A DNA stretch of 64,000 bases, taken from Amphibalanus amphitrite (Eukaryota; Arthropoda; Thecostraca; Balanomorpha; Balanidae). Positions 43,480 through 53,139 of this stretch are shown here, in pieces; the stretch's first letter is position 1; each line of letters begins with the position of its first letter. The notes under the pieces are model-generated. The model was given only the letters and a program-made list of their open reading frames with translations. It searched no databases and was not told where the DNA came from. Made by a program: the position numbers and the translations under genes. The DNA lies in assembly GCF_019059575.1 (NCBI RefSeq), contig NW_024882868.1:62001-126000 (forward strand), given 5' to 3'.

Positions 43480-46251
43480 GTAAGTGTCGGCTGCTGATCG
43501 GCCCGCTCGGGGGGCGGGGTTAGATCTGTCCCACCCGTATTGGCTCCCAGTGGGACACGGCTGGGACGCCCGGTAGGCCCGCGGGATGGGAGTATTACGG
43601 CGGCGAGCGGCTGTCCCGTCCTCTCCTGCCGCCGCACCCGTCATGTCCCGCCTCCTGCAGCCGTGCTCACTGGTTGTGTTGCGTTGGTTTGCCGCCTACT
43701 GATTTTTTTCCTGTATACTTGCATCAGTTGGACGCATTTTTCCTTCATATAGGTCGTTGTCCTGTTTTCAGATTGCTGTGTCTGGTTCCCTGTAATTTTT
43801 ATCTCCCTGACCTAGGCCAGCATTGTGTCGTGTGCTTTGCATCCCGGGAATAGCGCACTAAATGAAATACCAGTAAGACGGGAATAGTTAGTGGGCTCAA
43901 AAATGAAGAGTAACGAGTTCCAAATCCGGGAGTGGTGCGCTTCATAACACGAGTAGCGCGCTCCGTTTCTCTGGAATAGCGTGCTCCAAACGACAGCTTA
44001 TTGCGCTTCAAAATACGTGAATGTTGTCCTCAGTATCCAGGGAATAGCGCCCTTGAAACAGTAGGTTCATGCGCTTAAAATTCTTGAAATTGCACGCTTT
44101 GAGCCACAGCTTCACGCAACCGAAACTTTTGGAATGGCGCCCACTAAACTCTAGTAATTGCGCGCTACATGTAGTATAGAAGAATGCTCTGAACTTGTAG
44201 AGTTGCGCTCTTCTAACCGCCGATTACCGCTCTCCCAGCCCGGCTGTGAGGCGCGCGCGGCACACTCTGGCCATGGTCGTCTCCATCCCGCTCACAGCGC
44301 GCTCTGTGTTTGTATGTTTGTTTGCGGGCGGGTACCCCTGACGCGCTCAGCAGAGCGAGGAGGGGGAGAGAGGGGTGGAGGCGCGGCCCGGCTGACCGTT
44401 GGTCTGTATCCCTTTCTCTGCAGGTATAATGCAGCCGTGGGGATCAGGAATGTCGGAGGGCTTCCCCGCATATCACTGTTAGTGGGCTGTTCCGGCCGGC
44501 GCTCTCTCTCTCATTTGTCTGCCACTCTGTAGCCGCCAGCGACCACCTCTGTTTCTTCTGTTCTCTGTCGCTTTTGGTTTGTGCTGGTCTCGGTATCTTT
44601 TGTTAATTGCTTCTGCTTGAGTTCTATCCTACTAACACCAGTCATCATCCTGGTTTGGTTGTGCCTGCGCTCTGCGTTCTGATGATTCTTTTTGTGTCCG
44701 ATTTCCATTTTACCAGCAAACGAGACTGCTGAGATATTTCACTGGTTATGTGTTGATCAATTAACACCTCATCGTTCACCCTAACTCATCTTAACATACC
44801 TCTTATTTATGTATTTTTGTGACAGTGGGGGCAGGGGTAACCTCGGATACCTTAGTAATCAATTCCATCTGTTCCTGGCGTGGTAGGGTGGAGTGGGGGG
44901 AGGGGCCAATACACTGATAACACCAGGCTATTCTGGGCATCCAGTAGTGTACTCGGGTAGCAGCGGGGACCCGGGGCCAGGGGAGTTGTAGATTGACCAG
45001 GTTTTCAGGGTGGGTCCGTCCAGGGCTTAGCTTTAGGGTGGGGCCAATCCCCCAACTCTCGGGGTCCTACCATTCCAACGACCCGCCCACCGCTCCCATC
45101 CTTTCCCAGGCCGTACTAACCGCATGAACGCTCGACCGTCTCAGTGGCTGCACACCCGTCCTGCCTTCCTGTCGATCTGTCCGCCCCGCCCCGCCTTCAG
45201 TCCGCCCCGCCCCGCCTCGGCGCGTACGCTCGCTGCCCGAAACTACTGGCCAGTGCCGAAGCATGAAACGGTGACGATGGGGAACAAATATGGTTGGGAT
45301 TTGGGCGCATGCGGATATAGTCGACGGGTTGTGTGCTGGCTACACGGTGGGAGTTTTTCAGTGTTGGGAGTTTTCTTTTTTCGTGTTTTATTTCATTCGT
45401 AGGGTGTCCGGCTGGTGTTTTATGTTTCTAATGGCAAAAAATAGCCCAGCTGCATCGGTGACGAGACGATAACAAAAAAAAAGCGAAATAAGGGAATTGA
45501 TTTATTGTGCATGGTTGAAGTGCATAAAGAGATCCGACGGCCAAAGCTGTGGCTATTATAAAAAAAGACAATTCCAAGGATGTAAGACTCCCGCCGTGTC
45601 GCCAGCCTTTAGATGCCAGGAAGGGTAGCTTTTCTCTATAATGTGTGTGCTGTTTTTATTTGTTGAATGTTTTACATTAATTATGCTTTCCTTTGGTAAC
45701 CATGACATAATCATTTTTTGTTTCTCGTCTAACCATTCAAAGAAAAAGTTTTATCACATTTTATTTTATTGATTGACTTCCTAATTGCTTATCTTCCTTG
45801 CTTTTAACGTGAATCACCTTTAATCTGTCGTCAATTAGTTTTCTTTCACAAGGATAAAGACAAGAGCGTATGGATTTTGTTGGGGTGAATCGGTGCCTGT
45901 GCGTGTACTGTGACGAATGTCTGTTAAATATGTTGTCGGTGCTGTGTCCAGTCGTCTCGGGTTGACTGTGGTCACTGTGTGCTGTGAATTGTTATTCAGT
46001 ATCGTGGGTCTCCTCCTTTTGGCTAACTTCTCGTAACTGACGGCTGACTGAGCTCCGCTGTTTAAATATATCCCTGTCCGTGTGCGTCTGTGTGATTTAC
46101 ATAGCCAAGACTGTCGAACTTTCTGCTGTGGCCCGTCTCCGCTGCTGTCAACTTCAGTCCTCCCTGTCTGTATCTGGGTCCCACGCCGCCCCGTCAGGTG
46201 ACCTCTACCCATCCCCTCCCGCTCTGACCTGCCTCGTCGACCGCGCCGCAG
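43480..46251 (+). other. Intron 13, 2.8 kb
   Basis: Contains a decayed minisatellite (43840-44160) and a run of CCGCCCCGCCCCGCC GC-box-like sequence (45180-45220). No exon is recognised. Confidence 0.7.
43840..44160. repeat. Decayed minisatellite with GGAATAGCGC core
   Basis: Units of roughly 30-40 bp with a GGGAATAGCGCNCT-like core and an AAAA-rich middle recur about eight times with heavy divergence (for example 43847, 43891, 43970, 44039, 44130). Confidence 0.55.
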
Positions 46252-46374
46252 GGGAGTACGCCGGTACCCAGGGGCTCGGCCTGCTGAGGCTCCACTCCAC
46301 CTACCGGCACGACCTCAAGATCTACGCGTCCGACGAGGGTCGTGTGCAGATGACCGCCGCTGCGTTCGCAAAAG
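46252..46374 (+). CDS. PPIP5K: PPIP5K exon 14
   Basis: Phase 1 in and out. Encodes [20 protein letters not shown] and [20 protein letters not shown] (residues 567-607). The RLHST(Y/F)[24 protein letters not shown] block is the most conserved part of the phosphatase-like domain. The donor AAAAG|GTGGGT is the first of four duplicated copies. Confidence 0.99.
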
Positions 46375-46535
46375 GTGGGTAGTTGGACTTGCGTTACCCG
46401 GTCGCCTCGTTAGCGAAAGGTGGGTGGTTAGACCCCCGCTGCCCGCGCGTCGCTTTCGCCAAGGGTGGGTGATTGGACCCATCACTCACCGGCTACTGCT
46501 TTCGTCAAAGGTGGGTGGTTAGACCCGCGGGCTGG
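46360..46535 (+). repeat. Four-copy array of exon 14 end/donor, 45-bp period
   Basis: Donor GT positions 46375, 46420, 46465 and 46511 each lie in an (A)AAGGTGGGTNGTTNGAC context preceded by a degenerate exon end (TTCGC/TAGCG/TCGCC/TCGTC). Beyond the first donor the frame meets TAG immediately, so only the first donor preserves the protein. Confidence 0.88.
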
Positions 46536-47020
46536 CTACAGCTGCGTCTCAGTCCAGGATAGTTCACTGGTGGCTGTCAGAGTTTCCCAAACTCTGGGGA
46601 AGCCCCTGGGGCACATGAATTGACGCTGTTTTAACTGGATCCCTGGGGACCAAACTGCTGTGAGCGGGATGGATGCTGGACCGAAGGTTGCTGGATACTT
46701 TCTCGGTTACTGACGCACGAGGGACGAGGGCCTCGACCGGCTGTACTTTGCTGATGGTTATCTTAGGGCTATATTAACATGTAAACGCTGATTTGAAAAT
46801 GAGCTGTTCTTTGTTTATAGTTGATTGGACACCAGCTGCCCTATCCAGCGATATTTTGTTTATGCTAAACTTGTACCAGTTGTGTTTTGTGTATGGTGAT
46901 CACGGGACCAGCCGGCTGTCCTGTAGGCTGTGCAATGTGTAATGACTAATTACCGAAGACCAGCTTTCCTTTGTAGGTAATGATCTTAGTTGAGTTGTGT
47001 TTTCATTTGCCTTTTTTCAG
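46375..47020 (+). other. Intron 14
   Basis: After the donor array (to about 46535) no element is recognised. Confidence 0.75.
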
Positions 47021-47132
47021 GTCTGCTGGCGCTCGAGGGAGAGCTCACTCCGATCCTGGTACAAATGGTGAAGTCAGCAGACACCAACGGACTTCTGGAC
47101 AACGACTCTGACTCCAGAAACCTACTCAACAT
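47021..47132 (+). CDS. PPIP5K: PPIP5K exon 15
   Basis: Enters phase 1 after TTTTTTCAG, leaves phase 2 at AT|GTGAGT. Encodes [20 protein letters not shown] followed by [18 protein letters not shown]. It continues the phosphatase-like domain and agrees closely with arthropod and human sequences. Confidence 0.98.
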
Positions 47133-47332
47133 GTGAGTCAGCGCCCGAGTCTTACCAAAGAATTAGACGATTGCTGTGTGTCTAGGCGGTCACTGAGGCT
47201 CCTCCTCACTGATCTTCATGTGTGTGGACGCAGTATTTGTTCTTCGAGCCTTGGTGTGGAGAAGCACCAGTGTGCTCGACCGGACTGCTATCCCGTGTTT
47301 CCCTGACACCACTGTGCTCTATCTATCGACAG

Positions 47333-47448
47333 GGTGAAGAGCCGGATCCACGACCTGTTCCAGCAGGACCGCGACTTCACCGAGGACGACATCCATCAGC
47401 TGAACCCGACCGGCTCCATCAGCGTGGCCAAGGCGCTCAGCAGGCTCA
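47333..47448 (+). CDS. PPIP5K: PPIP5K exon 16
   Basis: Enters phase 2, leaves phase 1 at A|GTGAGT. Encodes VKSRIHDLFQQDRDFTEDDI and HQLNPTGSISVAKALSRL. Matches the family's moderately conserved helical insert of the phosphatase-like domain. Confidence 0.94.
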
Positions 47449-47791
47449 GTGAGTCGCTGAGTTCACTTCTCGATTTAGACGCGTGCTGCTGGGTTACCTG
47501 GAATATTTGAACATGGCGGGGGAATCGAATGTTAAAACGCCCTTCTCTCCACCAGGGCGAAGGCTAAATTCTAGACGTGTAGTTTGAAAACTTTCCTGAT
47601 GAATCCTTAATGTTATAAGCACATTTGTTCACTCTGTCACAAGCAAGCATTTTCTCGGTCCTCACTCATGTTTCCTGCGCCTGTGAGCTCTTTCTCTTCC
47701 CGTTCCTGTCTCGTAAAGCTACGTCTTTCTCTCTCCCCATATTCCGTTCCCTTGCCAATATAATCTCCCCTTTTTCCACGTTCTTTTGCAG
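47449..47791 (+). other. Intron 16
   Basis: A 343-bp intron with no recognised element; its 3' end is pyrimidine-rich before TTTTGCAG. Confidence 0.8.
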
Positions 47792-47878
47792 AGAACCCAG
47801 TGGAGACATGTGAGCTGGTCTACAGTCACCTGCAGAAACTGCTGGCGGTCATCACACCGAAAATGGAGGAGTCCAAAG
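47792..47878 (+). CDS. PPIP5K: PPIP5K exon 17
   Basis: Phase 1 in and out, starting AG AAC CCA. Encodes KNPVETCELVYSHLQKLLAV and ITPKMEESK. NPV at the start matches the conserved NPVxxC segment. The last 43 nt and the donor are the founder unit of a 12-copy array that fills the next 840 bp; only use of the first donor leaves the frame correct for exon 18. Confidence 0.93.
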
Positions 47879-48717
47879 GTGAGAGCCGCGCCCCTTCCCG
47901 TCCGTACAGAAACTGCTGGCGGTCATCACTCCGAAAATGGAGGAGTCCAAAGGTGAGAGCCGCGCCCCTTCCCGTCCGTACAGAAACTGTTGGCGGTCAT
48001 CACACCGAAAATGGAGGAGTCCAAAGGTGAGAGCTGCGCCCCTTCCCGTCCGTACAGAAACTGTTGGCGGTCATCACACCGAAAATGGAGCAGTCCAAAG
48101 GTGAGAGCCGCGCCCCTTCCCGTCCGTACAGAAACTGTTGGCGGTCATCATACCGAAAATGGAGGAGTGCAAAGGTGAGAGCTGCGCTCCTTCCCGTCCG
48201 TACAGAAACTGTTGGCGGTCATCACACCGAAAATGGAGGAGTCCAAAGGTGAGAGCTGCGCCCCTTCCCGTCCGTACAGGAACTGTTGGCGGTCATCACA
48301 CCGAAAATGGAGGAGTCCAAAGGTGAGAGCTGCGCCCCTTCCCGTCCGTACAGGAACTGTTGGCGGTCATCACACCGAAAATGGAGGAGTCCAAAGGTGA
48401 GAGCTGCGCCCCTTCCCGTCCGTACAGAAACTGTTGGCGGTCATCACACCGAAAATGGAGGAGTCCAAAGGTGAGAGCTGCGCCCCTTCCCGTCCGTACA
48501 GAAACTGTTGGCGGTCATCACACCGAAAATGGAGGAGTCCAAAGGTGAGAGCCGCGCCCCTTCCCGTCCGTACAGAAACTGTTGGCGGTCATCACACCGA
48601 AAATGGAGGAGTCCAAAGGTGAGAGCCGCGCCCCTTCCCGTCCGTACAGAAACTGTTGGCGGTCATCACACCGAAAATGGAGGAGTCCAAAGGTGAGAGC
48701 CGTGCCCCCCCGTCCGC
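47836..48717 (+). repeat. 74-bp x12 array of exon 17 end plus donor
   Basis: Units start at 47836 and every 74 bp to 48650 (12 copies, the last truncated). Each contains 43 nt of exon 17 (AAACTGTTGGCGGTCATCAC to GAGTCCAAAG), a GTGAGAG donor, and about 31 nt ending TTCCCGTCCGTACAG, an acceptor-like sequence. Copies differ at only a few sites (CTG/TTG, GAG/CAG, CCG/TGC). 74 is not a multiple of three, so read-through changes frame and reaches TGA. Confidence 0.97.
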
Positions 48718-49841
48718 CCCCTACTCTCTCACTCATGTGTCTCAACGGGCGACGGCACCCACCCGAACCCCTAGCACCGGGGCAATTCACCAAGTGGCCG
48801 CGCTGCCGCCGTTTGGCCGTCCACTCAGTGTCACAGCCAAAATCGACCCTTATGTTGAATTACGCCGGGCGAGAGCTGCTGCGGCCCTAATCCGGTGGCG
48901 CCGCGGCGACGGAGGCTTAGCTGTGATTTCTATGGGGTTTTACGGCGTACTCAGTCGATAAAGGTTGTGGTAGAGTGCTGCGGCTGGGTATGAGACTAGT
49001 GGCAGTGATGTAGAGGTATCGGCTATGAAATAACGCCGCTGCGGTACCGCGACAAAGTACATGACGGCCAAGGTACCAGAGCGATGAGGGTGAACGAGTT
49101 ACAAGAGCCTGGAGTACCGTGCCCAGTTGATATCAGTGGAGTAGGTCAACGAGACTCCCTTCACTTCACTCGTCTAACAGCTGGGCTACCCCGCCGCTAG
49201 AACCCTGGGCTCGGCGCGGATAGCCCCGTCGTGTTATGTGCCGTTTCGGTGGGTCGATGGGCTGTCCCGTGAGTGGTGTCGGCTCTTAGTCGACAAGGGG
49301 TATGGTGTTGGTCAGTGGTTGGGGTTGAGGAAAAGAGGGGGAGCGTCATGCCTGCACGATGGCTGATGCAAGAATCGGAGCTTAGCTCTCCAGCTGTGGC
49401 TGCTAATACCAATCTGTGTGCTCCATTAAAAGTGGGCGCTTATGGGCTTAGTTTCTCGGCTCAGCTGTTTGAGTGGCGTCATTGACATGTACCGATGACT
49501 GATCAAGCTGAGACGTTTCTCTTCAAAGGATTGTTTCTTTATTTAGTTATTGTGTGACCGTCTGGGATTTCCCGCTTTATTGACTTTGCAACGGCAAACC
49601 ATTTCACCATTGGATTGATGATACTTTACAGCTGGGAAACACTGCGGTTCTTTAAAATGCTATTTAGAATTTCTCCAATATGGTAGGGGAGCACCTCTTG
49701 GTTTGTTTCGCCAAACTTATGAAGCAGAAAGTTTTGCACTTTGATCTCAGTGTCAGACAGTCTGTCCCGCTACCTTGCCAACAACTATCCATATCCCTGG
49801 TCACGTGTTTCTGACGTCACGCGTCACGTGTCCGTCCTCAG
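47879..49841 (+). other. Intron 17
   Basis: Begins with 11 array copies of exon 17's end; from 48717 to 49841 nothing further is recognised. Confidence 0.8.
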
Positions 49842-50068
49842 AGCTCATCCTCTACCACGGGGAGAGCTGGGAGCTGATGCTGCGCCGCTGGGTCAAACTC
49901 GAGAAGGACTTCAAGACGGCCAACGGCAAGTTTGACATCAGCAAGATTCCTGACATTTATGACAACATCAAGTACGACCTGCAGCACAACCAGAAGGTGC
50001 TTCAGTTCGACGATGCTGAGGAGATGTACCGTGTTGCCAAAACGGTGGCCGACGTCATAGTTCCACAG
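49842..50068 (+). CDS. PPIP5K: PPIP5K exon 18
   Basis: Enters phase 1, leaves phase 0. Encodes [20 protein letters not shown], then [20 protein letters not shown] and a segment ending VADVIVPQ (residues 713-788). [17 protein letters not shown] is highly conserved in the phosphatase-like domain. The donor CACAG|GTCAGT has a decayed duplicate 48 bp on. Confidence 0.98.
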
Positions 50069-50130
50069 GTCAGTCGGGGATTGTGGGATATTGTGGGGGG
50101 AGTTAATAGTTCGTAGGTCAGTCGGACTTA
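50060..50130 (+). repeat. Two-copy duplication of exon 18 donor, 48-bp period
   Basis: CATAGTTCCACAG|GTCAGTCGG (GT at 50069) is echoed by AATAGTTCGTAG|GTCAGTCGG (GT at 50117). The similarity is about 20 bp long and could be coincidental. Confidence 0.55.
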
Positions 50131-50480
50131 TCCTAACATGAGATTTTATGGTCCGGCGACTTATGGAGCTTGCATTAAATGGAATTTTATAGGACCGCAA
50201 ATCATCCGAGCTTGGTCACTAGCGCTGCTGCTTGAGTATCCGCATGACCTCCATCTATCCCTGGCGCAAGTTTGAGTGAGTACCACTGCCATTGTTATCT
50301 GAGATGTGCGAATAAGGCCACCGGCCGATCATTCGTTATTAACACATTACGAAAACCGTTAAGTGCACGAGCGTAGAAGGTAACGTGATCTCGTTGATCA
50401 TTCACTGGTCATGCATCAATACGCTGGCTGTGCGCTGTTCATTGTACGTCGCTGACCCGCGTTCCTTCCTCTCCCGTCAG
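50069..50480 (+). other. Intron 18
   Basis: Apart from the donor duplicate near its start, no feature is recognised. Confidence 0.8.
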
Positions 50481-50617
50481 GAGTACGGTCTGACTCGTCA
50501 GGAGAAGCTCTCCATCGGTCACGGCATCTGCACGCCGCTGCTGAAAAAGATCCAGGCCGACCTGAGGCGTAACATCGACGAGGGCGCAGAGGAGAACGTC
50601 AACCGACTCAACCCCAT
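50481..50617 (+). CDS. PPIP5K: PPIP5K exon 19
   Basis: Phase 0 in, phase 2 out at AT|GTGAGT. Encodes EYGLTRQEKLSIGHGICTPL, then LKKIQADLRRNIDEGAEENV and NRLNP (residues 789-833). Strong match to arthropod PPIP5K (EYGLTPQEKLxIGQGICxPLLRKI). Confidence 0.98.
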
Positions 50618-50975
50618 GTGAGTGGTGGCCGGTGGCGGCGAGGGTGGTGGTGACTGAGGAGGGGGAAGGACGAGACTGACGGGATCTGTAGCGAATGAAA
50701 TAATTCTTGTGCTCAGACAGCGGTCGCCGAAAAAGGACTAATTAATTGCTCAATTACTGACTACAGGAGACGTCCTAGCATGTTAAAGACGAAATGTTCT
50801 GTATTTTGCAATGTCTATGGAACGTATCCGTCTTTTGTTCCCTGTCCTTTCAATCTCCTTTCAGCTGTTTACCTTTCCATTTCGCTCTTTCTCTGTCCAT
50901 CTTTTATCCCTGTGCCCACCTCCCTCTTCTCAGCCTCCCTCTGTACATCACTCACCCTCTCTCTCTCGTCGACAG
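50618..50975 (+). other. Intron 19
   Basis: A 358-bp intron whose second half is a long pyrimidine-rich tract before TCGACAG. Confidence 0.85.
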
Positions 50976-51090
50976 GTACTCTCGCGGCGTCTCCAGTCCT
51001 CAGCGACACGTACGAACGCGGCTCTACTTTACCAGTGAGAGTCACCTGCACTCGCTGCTCACAATGCTGCGATACGGAGGGCTGGCAGAC
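50976..51090 (+). CDS. PPIP5K: PPIP5K exon 20
   Basis: Phase 2 in, phase 0 out. Encodes [20 protein letters not shown] and [18 protein letters not shown] (to residue 872). [19 protein letters not shown] is nearly invariant in the family. Short decayed repeats follow the donor. Confidence 0.99.
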
Positions 51091-51300
51091 GTGAGTGGAG
51101 GGTGATCGTCGTCTTATTGATGCTTGGGCTAGTGATGGGTGTGCGCGGTCTTATTGAAACTTTGGCTAATGAAGGATGATCACTGTCTAGATGATGCGTA
51201 GGCTAGATATAGTTATCATCGTGTATTTCATACCTGGGATGATGGTGATAGGCGATCGTCGTCTAAGAGATATGTGGTCTCAACAAGGTAGTGTAAACTT
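51091..51300 (+). repeat. Decayed repeats after exon 20 donor
   Basis: From the donor onward, units of about 35-45 bp with GGTGATCGTCGTCTTATTGA, GCGCGGTCTTATTGAAACTT, GATGATCACTGTCTAGATGA and GGCGATCGTCGTCTAAGAGA recur, suggesting an old donor-proximal tandem array. Confidence 0.45.
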
Positions 51301-51522
51301 TATGGAGTACACAGGACGGGTGACTATTGTGATGTGCGGTTTGGGTGTGGTGGGGCTGGCTCTGATGGATGTGGGTACGGGATTGAGAGGATTCTAATTA
51401 AGACGAAATGTAGCACGTATGACGAACTACCGCGGTGGGTAGAGCGTCAAATTGTGTACATACCATGGCTGGTTAGGGTTGACTTTGCTAAGTAGTGTTG
51501 GAAAGGGCTGACTGTGCTGACC

Positions 51523-51703
51523 GTGACCGTGACCGTGACCTGACCTGACCCTGACCCTGCCGCAGGAGGGCCGTGACGAGCAGTGGCGGCGGGCCATGGA
51601 GTACCTAACCTGACCGTGACCTTACCCGTCCCTGACCTGACCCTGACCCTGCTCTGACCTGCAGGAGGGCCGTGACGAGCAGTGGCGGCGGGCCATGGAG
51701 TAC
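51523..51703 (+). repeat. 99-bp duplication of exon 21 acceptor and exon start
   Basis: CTGCCGCAG|GAGGGCCGTGACGAGCAG at 51566 and CTGCAG|GAGGGCCGTGACGAGCAG at 51665 share 39 identical exon nucleotides through GAGTAC; the upstream copy then runs into CTAACCTGA, a stop. TGACC repeats fill the space between them. Confidence 0.92.
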
Positions 51704-51792
51704 TGCTCAGCCGTGTCCGAGCTCAACTACATGTCACAGGTGGTCATCATGCTCTACGAGGACCCCACTAAGGACCCGCTCTCCGAGAACAG
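51665..51792 (+). CDS. PPIP5K: PPIP5K exon 21
   Basis: Phase 0 in, phase 2 out. Encodes [20 protein letters not shown] and [20 protein letters not shown]. SELNYMxQ(I/V)VIMLYED is a hallmark of the family. Both junctions are duplicated: the acceptor 99 bp upstream and the donor twice downstream. Confidence 0.98.
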
Positions 51793-51850
51793 GTAGGCCC
51801 GCTCTCCGAGAATTGGTAGGACTGCTTTTCGGGAACTGGTAGGACCTTCG
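51775..51850 (+). repeat. Three-copy array of exon 21 end/donor, 23-bp period
   Basis: CCGCTCTCCGAGAACAG|GTAGG, CCGCTCTCCGAGAATTG|GTAGG and TGCTTTTCGGGAACTG|GTAGG (GT at 51793, 51816 and about 51839) are successive, increasingly diverged copies. Confidence 0.85.
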
Positions 51851-51902
51851 TATTTCATAATGACCAAACAATCCTCTCCTAACGGCTGTCCTCTGATTTC
51901 AG

Positions 51903-52002
51903 GTTCCACGTGGAGCTCCACTTCAGTCCCGGCGTGAACTGCTGCGTCCAGAAGAACCCTCCTCAGGGTCCCGGCTTCCGGCCGCAGTCTCGCGGTGACA
52001 TG
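51903..52002 (+). CDS. PPIP5K: PPIP5K exon 22
   Basis: Phase 2 in, phase 0 out at ATG|GTGAGT. Encodes [20 protein letters not shown] and [14 protein letters not shown] (to residue 948), ending the phosphatase-like domain. [14 protein letters not shown] matches arthropod orthologues; the histidine in HVEL may be the second catalytic histidine of this phosphatase family (inference). Confidence 0.98.
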
Positions 52003-53040
52003 GTGAGTTACCTCCCTTTACCCCTTACCCTCACACCGTGCCGTGCCGTGCCGTGAACACGTTTTGACGGGAGCGCCGGTCCGTTTTTTGGGCCCCGCCC
52101 CGCGGCTGACTGTGTGCGGTGTGGCACGGCGCATGTGAACCATGTACTCACGTACTGGGAGTAACTGATAAAACGTCCCGGATCAGTGAGACCCAGACGG
52201 GGTCATTGACCCCGCTTGACCGTTTGTGATTACGGAAGTTTCTTTCGATTCTGGCTGCCCGTTGTAGATATGCATATTGCATATGCAGTGCTCTGATCTG
52301 CTTTGTGCGGGCTTGATCACTCGTCACGCGCTGTCGATTTTTTCACGTACGCACGTGCCCCACCCACCGGTCAGAATTACCCGGTCAGCAATGGTCTGAC
52401 TTATCAGTCATAATGCCCCTATATATGTTCATTAAATATGAAAGGTGCGGACGGTATTCGTGAGCAGATTTTAGTTCACGAAATTTTGCATTTAGCGCTT
52501 ACTTTCACTTCACCTATTTCGTTTTACAATAGGGCACCTTGCGAAGCTTTTAGAAAAAAGCACAAAGCATCAAAAACTTTGGAGGGATTTTGGTGTGGAA
52601 TGTAAAGATAAGAGCAAACTTACTGATGGCAATCTAGTTGACTTCTTGGCGCCGAAAAGTTGAAGCCGGGGATCCAATAAGTCAAACTGCAACACCAAGG
52701 ACGAACCAAATGCCCAAAGTTCGAGGCCCTAAAAAAACCTGTTGCAACGCGCACGATGTTAGCTACCTGTGGCGCACTCAGGATCTGAGTGTAGGCCATG
52801 ATGTTCACTGAATGGGGACCCATACTAATAAGGTGTAATTTTGGGTGTCATTTTCCAGTATTGCTGTATTTTTTCCAGTACCGCTGTCGCTGCGCATGAG
52901 TACCCTCCGCACCCTGTATTCTCCGTGCCGTGCTGCGGTACGTCTGGCCGCGTGCTGCCCTCCCCGTGTGTGCCCTGTGTGCCGTGTGGCGTGCCGTTCT
53001 GACGAGTGTCCGGCGCGCTGTGCCCGTTCGGTAGCATAAG
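52003..53040 (+). other. Intron 22
   Basis: No transposon is recognised. A 20-bp tandem TTTTCCAGTANNGCTGT duplication lies at 52853-52890 and TGCCGTG-rich simple sequence precedes exon 23. Confidence 0.7.
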
Positions 53041-53139
53041 CCGACTAACGCTGCGGTGCGTCGTCCGCCGTCGATGATCGAGGAGGAGGCGGAGCCGGCC
53101 GACAGTGGCTCGGAACCCGACAAACACTCCGACTACCAG
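53041..53139 (+). CDS. PPIP5K: PPIP5K exon 23
   Basis: Phase 0 at both ends. Encodes a linker with PSMIEEEAEPADSGSEPDKH ending SDYQ, donor GTGACT. An acidic IEEE-containing segment follows the phosphatase domain in arthropod PPIP5Ks. The acceptor is ambiguous: GTAG at 53034 and ATAAG at 53040 are both in frame, differing by two codons. The upstream polypyrimidine tract is weak. Confidence 0.7.

Noticed and set aside
47836-48717. Regular 74-bp spacing resembling a CRISPR array
   Set aside because: The whole unit, not just a short repeat, is conserved; there are no unique spacers; the unit is plainly the end of exon 17 plus its donor; and the genome is eukaryotic.
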